A stretch of DNA of 64,000 nucleotides from CAYPFY01 sp964410105. Its GTDB lineage: Bacteria > Bacteroidota > Ignavibacteria > UBA10030 > SZUA-254. A model generated the notes under the pieces. The model did no database searches and was not told where the DNA came from. It saw only the letters and a list, made by a program, of their open reading frames with translations. The stretch is from assembly GCA_964410105.1 (NCBI GenBank), contig CAYPFY010000010.1, positions 75,636-139,635 of the forward strand, in the 5' to 3' direction. This document shows, piece by piece, positions 52,552 through 60,694 of this stretch. The position numbers and the translations under genes are program-made. How positions within the stretch are numbered: the stretch's first letter is position 1; each line of letters opens with the position of its first letter.

Positions 52552-53079
52552 CTATTTTTGAGTGCGCAGTTTGCACTGCAGGCATTGCTGGGCGTGGGGC
52601 ACTGCCTCGAGGCGCTCCTTCTCGATCAGTTTTTCGCACGTGATACAGCGGCCGTAGTCTCCCTTCTCAATCCTCACAAGCGCATCCTCGAGGTAATTGA
52701 GGAATTTCCCTTCGCGGGATGCGAAGAGGAACGTTTTTTCCCGCTCCATAGCGTCGGTCCCCTGCTCCATGTGCGTCGAATACATGGAATTCTCGCTCGC
52801 ATACTCGCCTGTCGTCGTATCCATCATCGTGTCCCGGAGCGTTTCGAGCTCCTCGAGGATCTCCTTCTTCTTTTCTAGAATGATCCCCTTGAAATGGTCA
52901 AGCTCCTGCTTGCTGTAGTGCTGTTTCTTAGACGGGGCCTTGGGGGCCTCGGGCTTCGCCATCTTCGCCTTCACCGGAGGCTTCATCTTCAGCGATGTGG
53001 CCTTCCGCATCTTCGATTTCTCCTTCAGCAGCTTCAGAGTTTTTTCGGCGGCAGCCGACGCCTTTTTTGATTTCGCCAT
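52552..53079 (-). CDS. DksA/TraR-type zinc-finger protein with lysine/alanine-rich tail
   Basis: The 175-residue protein has a C-terminal DksA domain: a coiled coil (about 65-130, KQELDHFKGIILEKKKEILE) and a four-cysteine zinc finger C-x2-C-x17-C-x2-C (CITC ... CLQC, about 149-172). The coiled-coil tip has no DxxDxA seen in true DksA, so binding in the RNA-polymerase channel is uncertain. The first 60 residues are rich in Lys, Ala and Pro (KKASAAAEKTLKLLKEKSKM), like histone-H1-type tails, an addition to the usual family. It is preceded by AAGGA at a good distance. Confidence 0.88.
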   Translation of the reverse strand: MAKSKKASAAAEKTLKLLKEKSKMRKATSLKMKPPVKAKMAKPEAPKAPSKKQHYSKQELDHFKGIILEKKKEILEELETLRDTMMDTTTGEYASENSMYSTHMEQGTDAMEREKTFLFASREGKFLNYLEDALVRIEKGDYGRCITCEKLIEKERLEAVPHAQQCLQCKLRTQK

Positions 53080-53118
53080 TGACTCTATCCTTCTCTGTTA
53101 TTGAACACCGTTGTCACT

Positions 53119-53141
53119 CATGCCTGTTCCCCCCCGGCATG
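53119..53141 (-). terminator. Hairpin directly after the ileS stop
   Basis: On the minus strand CATGCC (53141-53136) pairs with GGCATG (53124-53119) around an 11-base loop, beginning at the base after the stop codon. There is no U-tract, so it may attenuate rather than end transcription before the dksA-like gene. Confidence 0.35.
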
Positions 53142-56100
53142 TTACTTACCATTCATCCTCACCCGTTCGATGCTGATCGAACAGTTCAGGCCGTTTATAT
53201 CCCAGGCGGATCCGCCTTCCCCCCGGGAGATTTCGACGGCGAGCGTCTCGCCCTTTATGTACTGCTCCTGGGACTTCACCGCCGCCGCGAGCTTCTCGTC
53301 GGAGGAGAATGTAATCCTTATCCGGTCGGTCACGTCGAAGCCCGCGTCCTTACGCATATTCTGTATCCTGTTGACGAACTCCCGCGCGAGGCCCTCGGAA
53401 ATGAGCTCATCGCCGAGCGACGTATCGAGAGCGACCGTCAGCGTGCCGTCCGATTCGACGACCCACCCCTTTATATCGTGGTGAAAAATCTCGACATCCT
53501 CCCGTCCGATCTCCACCTGTTCGCCTCCTCCGGCCGGCGTCAGGAGAAGCCTTCCGTCCCGTTCCAGCGCGTGGATTTCCCGGGGGGTGAAGCCCTTGAT
53601 GGCTTGCGCGACCGCCTGAACCGATTTACCGAACTTCGGCCCGATTTTTTTGAAGTTCGGCTTCGCCGATTTATGGACTATCTCGGAATCATCGGTGACG
53701 AAGAGGATGCTCTTTACGTTGATTTCATCGAGGATCACTCCCTCCATCCTGCTGATCTCCTCCCTTTCGCCGTTTGCCCTCACGGGAATGATCAGCTTCG
53801 AGAGAGGCTGCCGGACCTTGATATTGGCCTTGTTTCTGATTGCCCGGACAAGCGAGGCGATTCGCTGGGCCTTCTCCATCCTTGATTCAAGGGGCCGGTC
53901 TATTGCGGAGGGATCGGGGGCGGGCAGAGATGCGAGATGAACCGACTCCGGCATTTCCACAGAAACTCCTCCGGCGAGGTTGCGATAGAGCTCGTCGGAC
54001 ATGAACGGAGCGAAGGGCGCCATGAGCTCGGTAACCGTCACGAGGCAGCGATAGAGAGTCTGGTAGGCGGAAAGCTTGTCGGCGCCGGGATCGTTTTTCC
54101 AGAAGCGCCTCCGGTTCCGACGCACATACCAGTTGGACAGCTGATCGATGGTGAAATCGCTCACCGCCCGGGCGGCCCGGGTGACATCGTACGATTCCAT
54201 GGCATCGAGATATACTGCCACAAGGGAATTGAGGGCGGAGATGATCCAGCGGTCTATCTCCGGCCGGCTCGCGAGTGGGACATCGGCCTCCGCGAACGCG
54301 AAGCCGTCGATATTCGCATAAAGGCTGAAAAAGGCATATGTGTTGAGCAGCGTCCCGAGGAATTTTCGCTGAACTTCGAGGAGTCCCGACTCGTCGAACA
54401 GAGTGGGCCGCCAGGGAGGGCTGGTAGCGACAAGATACCAGCGCGTGGCATCGGCCCCGTATTTCCTCAAAACCTCAAAGGGATCGACGGTGTTTCCCTT
54501 GGACTTGGACATCTTCTGTCCGTTCTTGTCGAGGATCAGCTCATTGACAATGACATTTTTGTATGCCGGCCGGTCGAAGAGGTATGTGCTCAGGGAATGG
54601 AGAGAATAGAACCATCCCCGGGTCTGATCGATCCCCTCGCAGATGTAGTCGGCCGGGTGGGCCCGGAGCTCGTCGATCATCCCCTTATTTTCAAAAGGAT
54701 AGTGCCACTGGGCGAATTGCATGGCGCCGGAATCGTACCAGACGTCGATCAGTTCGGGCACGCGTCTCATCGTGCCAGCGCAGGAGGCGCACGGGAAGGT
54801 GACTGCGTCAACAAAGGGCTTGTGGAGATCGAGCGGTTCGGCGATGCCCGAGCCCTGGCGGTATTCCTCGATGCTCCCGACGCACTTTTTCCCGCCGCAT
54901 TTCTCGCATACCCAGATCGGGAGCGGCGTACCCCAGAACCGGTCCCGGGAGAGCGACCAGTCTTTGTTCTCCTCAAGCCAGTTGCCGAATCGGCCTTCCC
55001 CGACTTCCGCCGGATGCCAGCCGATCTGTTTGTTCAGCTCCACCATTTTCCGCGAGTATTTGGTCGTGGCGATATACCACGAGTCCCGCGCGTAGTAGAG
55101 GAGGGGAGATTCGCACCTCCAGCAATGGGGATAGGTATGGGTTATCGTCTCTTTTTTATAGAGCAGATGGCGTTCCTTGAGGTTCCGGATGATGTCGGGA
55201 TCGGCATCCTTGACAAATTTTCCTGCGAAATCCTTCACCTCGGCGCCGAACTCCCCGCTCTTATTGACCGGATGAATCGTCGGGAGGCCGTATTTCTTCG
55301 AAATCTGGTAATCGTCCTCCCCGTACGCCGGGGCCATGTGGACGATGCCGGAGCCGTCCTCTGTCGTCACAAAATCAGCTTCGACGACGTAGAAAGCTTT
55401 CCCGGTGACCGGGTGATAGGAGAAAAGCCTCTCGTACTCCATGCCCGCGAGTGTCCTTCCCTTGAATTTCGACTCGACCGCGACCTCTCCGTCCAGGACG
55501 CTGAGCCGGGCTTCTGCCAGGATCAGGGTTTCACCCCGGTGGCGGACGCGCACGTAATCGACCTTCGGATGGACGGCGAGGCCGACATTCGAGATCAGCG
55601 TCCAGGGAGTTGTGGTCCAGACCAGGAAGTATGCATCCTCCCCCTTCACCTTCATTTTCACATAAACGCTCGGATCTCTGACGTCCTGGTATCCGAGCGA
55701 AACCTCATGGGAGGAGAGCGGGGTTTCGCACCGGGGGCAGTAGGGCTGGATCTTGTATCCCCGGTAGATCATATCTTTGTCGAAATACTTCTTCAGCGAC
55801 CACCAGACGGATTCGATATAAAAATTCTCGAATGTGATATAGGGATTTCCCATATCCACCCAGTAGCCCATCCGTTCGGTGAGTTCTTCCCACTCGGTTT
55901 TATACTTCCAGACCGATTTCTTGCATTCCTCGTTGAACTTTGCCACCCCGAATCTGACGATCTGGTCCTTGTGCTTGAAGCCGAGCGATTTTTCCACTTC
56001 GATCTCCACCGGCAGGCCGTGAGTATCCCAGCCCGCTTTGCGGTGGACCTGGAACCCGCGCATCGTCTTATACCGGCAGACCAGATCCTTCAGGGTCCTG

Positions 56101-56282
56101 CTCATCACGTGGTGGATGCCGGGGCGACCGTTCGCCGTCGGGGGCCCCTCGAAGAAGGTGAACGCCGGCCTCCCTTCCCTGCTTGCGATGCTTTTCTCGA
56201 AAATATGAGACTCTTTCCAGAATTTCAGCGTGGAAAGTTCCCGTTCCGAGTAATCTCTCTTATCTGTCAGCTCTGCAAACAT
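53142..56282 (-). CDS. ileS: Isoleucyl-tRNA synthetase
   Basis: Class I synthetase charging tRNA-Ile. The 1046-residue protein has a HIGH-type segment (GPPTANGRPGIHHVMSRTLKD), an internal editing domain (about 200-400), WFYSLHSLSTYLF, and the KMSKS loop (GQKMSKSKGN, near 605). The CEKCGGKKC zinc knuckle is at about 455-465. The C-terminal end has no Cys-rich zinc finger, and the length exceeds 1000, which fits the IleS2 group (eukaryote-like) rather than the common IleS1; this classification is by eye. Gap to DUF2905 upstream is 4 bases. Confidence 0.96.
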   Translation of the reverse strand: MFAELTDKRDYSERELSTLKFWKESHIFEKSIASREGRPAFTFFEGPPTANGRPGIHHVMSRTLKDLVCRYKTMRGFQVHRKAGWDTHGLPVEIEVEKSLGFKHKDQIVRFGVAKFNEECKKSVWKYKTEWEELTERMGYWVDMGNPYITFENFYIESVWWSLKKYFDKDMIYRGYKIQPYCPRCETPLSSHEVSLGYQDVRDPSVYVKMKVKGEDAYFLVWTTTPWTLISNVGLAVHPKVDYVRVRHRGETLILAEARLSVLDGEVAVESKFKGRTLAGMEYERLFSYHPVTGKAFYVVEADFVTTEDGSGIVHMAPAYGEDDYQISKKYGLPTIHPVNKSGEFGAEVKDFAGKFVKDADPDIIRNLKERHLLYKKETITHTYPHCWRCESPLLYYARDSWYIATTKYSRKMVELNKQIGWHPAEVGEGRFGNWLEENKDWSLSRDRFWGTPLPIWVCEKCGGKKCVGSIEEYRQGSGIAEPLDLHKPFVDAVTFPCASCAGTMRRVPELIDVWYDSGAMQFAQWHYPFENKGMIDELRAHPADYICEGIDQTRGWFYSLHSLSTYLFDRPAYKNVIVNELILDKNGQKMSKSKGNTVDPFEVLRKYGADATRWYLVATSPPWRPTLFDESGLLEVQRKFLGTLLNTYAFFSLYANIDGFAFAEADVPLASRPEIDRWIISALNSLVAVYLDAMESYDVTRAARAVSDFTIDQLSNWYVRRNRRRFWKNDPGADKLSAYQTLYRCLVTVTELMAPFAPFMSDELYRNLAGGVSVEMPESVHLASLPAPDPSAIDRPLESRMEKAQRIASLVRAIRNKANIKVRQPLSKLIIPVRANGEREEISRMEGVILDEINVKSILFVTDDSEIVHKSAKPNFKKIGPKFGKSVQAVAQAIKGFTPREIHALERDGRLLLTPAGGGEQVEIGREDVEIFHHDIKGWVVESDGTLTVALDTSLGDELISEGLAREFVNRIQNMRKDAGFDVTDRIRITFSSDEKLAAAVKSQEQYIKGETLAVEISRGEGGSAWDINGLNCSISIERVRMNGK

Positions 56283-56286
56283 CCGG

Positions 56287-56514
56287 TCATTTGCCCCTGA
56301 GGAATGAGATGAGCCAGAGAACGAGGCTGAGGACGATGCTCACGATCAGGCTCGTGGCCAGAGGGAAATAAAAATGAAAATTGTCTTTTTTGACGCTGAA
56401 ATCTCCGGGCAGTCTTCCGAGGAACGGGATTTTATCGGCGAGCATGAGCGCGACCCCCGTTCCGGCGATAAGAAGGCCGAGGACGAGCAGGAGTTTACCG
56501 AGCGGGGCTGTCAA
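56287..56514 (-). CDS. Small two-helix membrane protein, DUF2905 family
   Basis: A 75-residue protein of the DUF2905 family: helix 1 (LGKLLLVLGLLIAGTGVALML), the family signature DKIPFLGRLPGDFSVKKDNF, and helix 2 (FPLATSLIVSIVLSLVLWLI). The start is a TTG at 56514 that overlaps the pnp stop as TTGA; longer reading to 56628 is inside pnp and not family-like. It is 4 bases before ileS. Function unknown; a small inner-membrane protein. Confidence 0.85.
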   Translation of the reverse strand: MTAPLGKLLLVLGLLIAGTGVALMLADKIPFLGRLPGDFSVKKDNFHFYFPLATSLIVSIVLSLVLWLISFLRGK

Positions 56515-57425
56515 GCGGGCAGCCTCCTTACGATTTCTTTCATGATACGGGTCAGCTTCGGCTCCGCTTTGCTTGCGACGGCGATAACCTCTTCGACGGT
56601 CACAGGCGAGAGAGTATCGGGAAAGCACTCATCGGTGATGATGGAGACTCCGAAGCATTTCATGCCCATATGGATGGCGACGATATTCTCAGGAACGGTC
56701 GACATCCCGACGGCGTCCGCGCCGATGCTCCGCAGGAAGCGGTATTCGGAGCGCGTCTCGAGATTGGGGCCCTGGACCGCGACGAAAACACCTTCGCGGA
56801 TATCGATCCGAAGTTCGGCGGCCGCTTCCCGCGCTGTCCTGATGAGGGAGCGGTCATACGGTTCCGACATATCAGGGAACCGGGGTCCCAGGTCGTCGTC
56901 ATTGGGGCCGATCAGGGGGTTGTCCCCCTGGAGATTGATGTGATCGGTGATGATCATCAGGTCCCCTTTCCGGAATTCCGGGTTCATCCCGCCCGCCGCG
57001 TTCGAAATCAGCAGCGTCGAGACGCCGAGCCCCATTTTCCCGGACATCACCCTCACCGGGAAGGTTACCTGCTGCATCGAGTACCCCTCGTAGTAGTGAA
57101 AGCGTCCCTGCATGGCGACGACTTTCCTGCCGGCGAGAGTTCCGAAAATCAGTTTTCCGTGATGCGACTCGACGGTGGAGACGGGGAAGTGCGGGATCTC
57201 GTCATAATCGAGGACGACCTCCTTGCGGATTTCCTTCACAAGTCCGCCGAGGCCCGTCCCGAGGATGATCCCTATCTCGGGCCGCATTCTGGTGTGGCCG
57301 CGGATATAGGAGACCGCCTCATGGATCTGATCGCGGAGGGCCGTCGGTCGGGACGTTTTGCCCCGGCCGTTCCCGTAGTCTCCCCGGGAGGCGGGGGAAA
57401 ACCTTGACACCTTTTCACTCTTCAT
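56511..57425 (-). CDS. Purine nucleoside phosphorylase (trimeric type)
   Basis: Cleaves inosine/guanosine with phosphate in purine salvage. The 304-residue protein has IGIILGTGLGGLVKEI, MQGRFHYYEGYSMQQV, LLISNAAGGMNPEF, and EGVFVAVQGPNLETRSEYRF with the base-binding GADAVGMSTVPE. The length and motifs match the trimeric PNP class. It overlaps yggS by 11 bases and DUF2905 by 4. Confidence 0.95.
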   Translation of the reverse strand: MKSEKVSRFSPASRGDYGNGRGKTSRPTALRDQIHEAVSYIRGHTRMRPEIGIILGTGLGGLVKEIRKEVVLDYDEIPHFPVSTVESHHGKLIFGTLAGRKVVAMQGRFHYYEGYSMQQVTFPVRVMSGKMGLGVSTLLISNAAGGMNPEFRKGDLMIITDHINLQGDNPLIGPNDDDLGPRFPDMSEPYDRSLIRTAREAAAELRIDIREGVFVAVQGPNLETRSEYRFLRSIGADAVGMSTVPENIVAIHMGMKCFGVSIITDECFPDTLSPVTVEEVIAVASKAEPKLTRIMKEIVRRLPA

Positions 57426-58113
57426 CGGACGTCTTTTTCAGTCGTTTCCCGAAAAGCCCGGTCCCTATGCGGACCATCGTCGCACCCTCCTCGATTGCCA
57501 CCTCGAAGTCATTGGTCATGCCCATGGACAGGTGTGTGAGATCGATCCCGTCGCGCCGGACATTGTCGGCGATCTGGCGAAGCATCTGAAACGCGGGGCG
57601 TGATGCTTCGGGATCCGGGGCGAGGGGTCCGATGGTCATCAGTCCGAGGACGCGCAGATTGGGAAGGGCTGCGAGCCGGGTCACCGTGGCGCCGGCATTG
57701 AGGGGGCTGATGCCGAATTTGCTCTGCTCCCCCGACGTGTTCACTTCGACGAGGATATCGGCCGTCCTGTGGTGCTCTCCTGCCCTCATGGCGAGCTGTT
57801 CGCCGAGGTGGACGGAATCGACGGCATGGATCGCATGGATCCAGTGGATGATGTTTTTCACCTTATTTGACTGCAAATGGCCAACAAAATGCCACCGGAT
57901 CCGCTCATCGGGGACTGCGCTCCGCTTGAGGAGGAGTTCCTGGACATAATTCTCGCCGATATCGGTGACGCCGGCGGCGACGGCCTCGCGGACGAAATCC
58001 GCCGGAAAAGTCTTCGAAACCGCGATCAGCCGTATCTCATCCGGATTTCTGCCGGACCTGGAGCATGCCTGGGCGATCCGGTTTCTGATATGTTCGACAT
58101 TTTCACCGATCAT
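57415..58113 (-). CDS. yggS: YggS/PROSC-family pyridoxal-phosphate-binding protein
   Basis: A 232-residue single-domain TIM barrel that holds PLP and affects PLP/amino-acid homeostasis. The PLP Lys is in IRLIAVSKTFPADFV; other motifs are IGENYVQE, WHFVGHLQSNKVK, and GISPLNA. First gene of the operon yggS-pnp-DUF2905-ileS-dksA-like-lspA-rluD. The start ATG at 58113 lies 16 bases after the -7 element of its promoter. Confidence 0.95.
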   Translation of the reverse strand: MIGENVEHIRNRIAQACSRSGRNPDEIRLIAVSKTFPADFVREAVAAGVTDIGENYVQELLLKRSAVPDERIRWHFVGHLQSNKVKNIIHWIHAIHAVDSVHLGEQLAMRAGEHHRTADILVEVNTSGEQSKFGISPLNAGATVTRLAALPNLRVLGLMTIGPLAPDPEASRPAFQMLRQIADNVRRDGIDLTHLSMGMTNDFEVAIEEGATMVRIGTGLFGKRLKKTSDEE

Positions 58114-58128
58114 CCGGACCTAGAACCG

Positions 58129-58159
58129 TTAATATACTCCAATTTTGTACAAAAATCAA
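58129..58159 (-). promoter_or_regulatory. Promoter of the yggS operon
   Basis: On the minus strand TTTG (TTG at 58159-58157), 20 bases, then TATATTAA (58136-58129). It overlaps in position with the upstream side of the divergent TPR-gene promoter. Confidence 0.5.
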
Positions 58160-58189
58160 AGAAATTATCCCGACTGTCTCCTGCATCAC

Positions 58190-58221
58190 TTGACTTCCGT
58201 TTTATTTTTTGTATATATTTC
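58190..58221 (+). promoter_or_regulatory. Promoter of the TPR gene
   Basis: TTGACT (58190-58195) and TATATTTC (58214-58221), 21 bases between TTG and TA. The ATG at 58244 has AAGGA (58234-58238) at a 5-base spacing. Confidence 0.5.
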
Positions 58222-58243
58222 ATCAGCGACCTCAAGGATCCTG

Positions 58244-59665
58244 ATGAACGATTTCGACTACGAAAACTTCGAGGAAGACCCCGACGATGAGAAGGGAAAG
58301 GATCACTTTGAGGAGGAGATCAAGAAGTTTGCTGAACGCCTGAAAGACGGGGGGGGCGGCTCCACCAATATCGAGGCTCTGGAGGAGATCGTCAATTACT
58401 ATTTCGAGAACGAAAAGTACGAGGAGGCTCTCCACTTCATCAATCTGCTCGTCGACTACATCCCTTTCAGCGCCGACACCTGGCAGCGGAAGGGGACAAT
58501 TCTGAACAATCTCCAGAGGCATCAGGAGGCGCTCGAATGTTTCGACCGGGCGCTCGGGCTCAACCCGGTCGATGTGGAGCTGATCGTCAGCCGCGGGTAT
58601 ACCCTCGACACGCTTGGCCGGTATGAGGAGGCTGTGGCCTGTTTTGACCGCGCCCTGGAGCTCGACGGCTCCAACGAGGGGGCCCTGTTCAGCAAGGCGC
58701 TCACCTTCGAGCGGATGGACCGGTTCGAGGATGCCGCCCAGATACTGAAATTCATCATCGACGGCAATCCCGGCCACAAGGAGGCTCATTACGAACTCGG
58801 GTTCTGTTACGACTGTCTCGACAAGATGGAACTCGCCCTCGCTTCCTACGACCGGCACATCGATCTCGACCCTTTCAATCCCCACGCATGGTACAACCGG
58901 GGCATCGTGTTGAACCGCAAGTCGGAGTATTCCAGGGCGATCGAAAGCTACGAGATGGCCCTTGCGATCAAGGAAGACTTTGGCGCCGCCTGGTATAACA
59001 AGGGAAATGCGTTTGCAAACATGGGGCGTCTGTACGACGCCGTCGACTGTTACAAGCAGGCTCTCCGGATCGACGAGCACGACGTCCCCGCCTGGCACAA
59101 CATCGGCAACGCCTACGAAGAGCTCGGCATGTACAAGGAGGCTATCAAGTGTTTCACGCGGGCGATCCGGTACGATCCGAAACACTACGAATCATTCTAC
59201 GGCCGGGGAAGCTGTTACGATTCCCTCGAGCAATACCGAAAGGCTTATAACGATTACAACGCCGCCCTTGCGCTCTGCAAGAATTACCCTGAGCTCTGGT
59301 ATGCGAAAGCCGATGCGGCGTACAATCTCGGCAAGTGGCGCGAGGCTCTTTACAGTTACAAGATGGCGGTAAAATTCGACCCTACGAACACCGAGGCCTG
59401 GTTCGACCTTGGAGAGACCCTGCTCGAGTACGGATATTTCAAGGAGTCGCTCAAGGCTTTCAACAAGTGCATAGAGCTCCAGCCGAAGTGGGCCGATCCC
59501 TATTACAGCCGGGCCAAGGTCCTGTTCCTGATGCGTAAGACATTCGATGCTCTGGAATCGCTCAAAACGTCGTTCCGCCTCGACCCCGAGAAGAAAAAGG
59601 TTTTTGAAACCGAATTCCCGGGAGTCCGCTCGATCAAGGAATTCACCAGTCTTCTTGAAAAGTAG
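58244..59665 (+). CDS. TPR-repeat protein
   Basis: A 473-residue protein made almost entirely of tetratricopeptide repeats. An acidic N-terminus (MNDFDYENFEEDPDDE) is followed by about 12 repeats of 34 residues from about residue 50, with the typical W-x2-G-x3-LG-x2-EAL-x-A-x9-P pattern (AWHNIGNAYEELGMYKEAIK; AWYNRGIVLNRKSEYSRAIE). There is no signal peptide or membrane helix, so it is cytosolic. The ATG at 58244 has an SD (AAGGA) and a promoter; the frame extends upstream through the promoter, which is not coding. Binding partner unknown. Confidence 0.9.
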   Translation: MNDFDYENFEEDPDDEKGKDHFEEEIKKFAERLKDGGGGSTNIEALEEIVNYYFENEKYEEALHFINLLVDYIPFSADTWQRKGTILNNLQRHQEALECFDRALGLNPVDVELIVSRGYTLDTLGRYEEAVACFDRALELDGSNEGALFSKALTFERMDRFEDAAQILKFIIDGNPGHKEAHYELGFCYDCLDKMELALASYDRHIDLDPFNPHAWYNRGIVLNRKSEYSRAIESYEMALAIKEDFGAAWYNKGNAFANMGRLYDAVDCYKQALRIDEHDVPAWHNIGNAYEELGMYKEAIKCFTRAIRYDPKHYESFYGRGSCYDSLEQYRKAYNDYNAALALCKNYPELWYAKADAAYNLGKWREALYSYKMAVKFDPTNTEAWFDLGETLLEYGYFKESLKAFNKCIELQPKWADPYYSRAKVLFLMRKTFDALESLKTSFRLDPEKKKVFETEFPGVRSIKEFTSLLEK

Positions 59666-59710
59666 CCTCCCCTCAGCGGCCCCGGAGCGGGGCACCTCCG
59701 CTCTCTCCCC

Positions 59711-60559
59711 ATGACAGAAGACATTCAGAAAAAATACCGCCGCCTTCAGGCTATCCTCCGTGAAATGGGAAGCGTCGTGATCGGATATTCCGGCGGCGTC
59801 GACAGCACCCTTCTCGTGAAGGTCGCCGTTGCCTGCCTGGGAGACCGCGCTCTGGCTGTGATCGGAAAGTCGGAGACATATCCTGCCCGGGAATACGAGG
59901 AGGCGATGAGTCTGGCCCGTGAGATGGGCGCGCGGACGATCGAGGTGCTGACCGAAGAGACCGATGATCTGAAATTCAGGGAAAACCCGGCCAACAGGTG
60001 TTACTTTTGCAAGACCGAGCTTTTCTCAAAGCTCCGGTCAGTTGCCTCCGAACGCGGGATACCGTGGATCGCTGACGGCACCATCACGGACGACATGAAG
60101 GACTTTCGCCCGGGGAGGAAGGCGATGCAGGAACAGGGGGTGCGCTCTCCGCTTCTGGAAGCCGGGATGAGCAAGGCGGACGTGAGGGCCGTTTCGAAGG
60201 AACTGGGCCTGAGGACGTGGGACAAGGGATCGTTCGCGTGCCTCTCCTCGCGCTTTCCGTACGGCTTCGGCATCACGAAGCCGGCCCTTTCCATGATCGA
60301 TGCCGCGGAAAACCTTTTCCGCGATCTGGGTTTCCGGAGTTTCAGGGTGCGGCATCATGATGAGAAAACCGCAAGAATCGAGGTGGGGAAGGACGAGATC
60401 TCGCGGCTGCTCGATCCTGGAGTTCGCGAGTCGATCACAACCCATCTCAAAGGCCTCGGATTTACCTATATCACGCTCGACCTGGAGGGATACCGCACGG
60501 GGTCAATGAATGAGATTCTCAGCGAGACCGTGAAAAATGCCTCCGCGGGCAATGCCTGA
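59711..60559 (+). CDS. larE: ATP-dependent sacrificial sulfur transferase LarE
   Basis: LarE supplies sulfur to the nickel-pincer cofactor of lactate racemase and related enzymes. The 282-residue protein has the PP-loop VIGYSGGVDSTLLVKVA, CYFCK with Cys97 and Cys100, and CLSSRFPYG with Cys177, the position of the sacrificial Cys. The three-Cys pattern is that of LarE forms thought to hold a [4Fe-4S] cluster and work catalytically, in contrast to the one-Cys sacrificial type. No larA, larB or larC lies in the window, so the partner genes are elsewhere or the protein serves another purpose. It starts 45 bases after the TPR gene with a GC hairpin between. Confidence 0.92.
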   Translation: MTEDIQKKYRRLQAILREMGSVVIGYSGGVDSTLLVKVAVACLGDRALAVIGKSETYPAREYEEAMSLAREMGARTIEVLTEETDDLKFRENPANRCYFCKTELFSKLRSVASERGIPWIADGTITDDMKDFRPGRKAMQEQGVRSPLLEAGMSKADVRAVSKELGLRTWDKGSFACLSSRFPYGFGITKPALSMIDAAENLFRDLGFRSFRVRHHDEKTARIEVGKDEISRLLDPGVRESITTHLKGLGFTYITLDLEGYRTGSMNEILSETVKNASAGNA

Positions 60560-60650
60560 GTACTCCTCTCTCCTTTTTAACTTTCCTCACCGATCAGGTG
60601 TCTAACCGGGGACGATTCCCCTCAGAATTTCGTTCAAAGAATTAGCGGTA

Positions 60651-60681
60651 TTGCATTTCCGCGGCTGGTTGAGTACTTTGG
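60651..60681 (+). promoter_or_regulatory. Promoter of the peptidase-propeller gene
   Basis: TTG (60651-60653), 20 bases, then TACTTTGG (60674-60681). The start codon at 60695 is 13 bases downstream. Confidence 0.4.
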
Positions 60682-60694
60682 ATAAGGCGACGAT

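Noticed and set aside
53937..56300. 787-codon open frame on the plus strand
   Set aside because: Fully antisense to ileS; long only because of GC-rich codon use.
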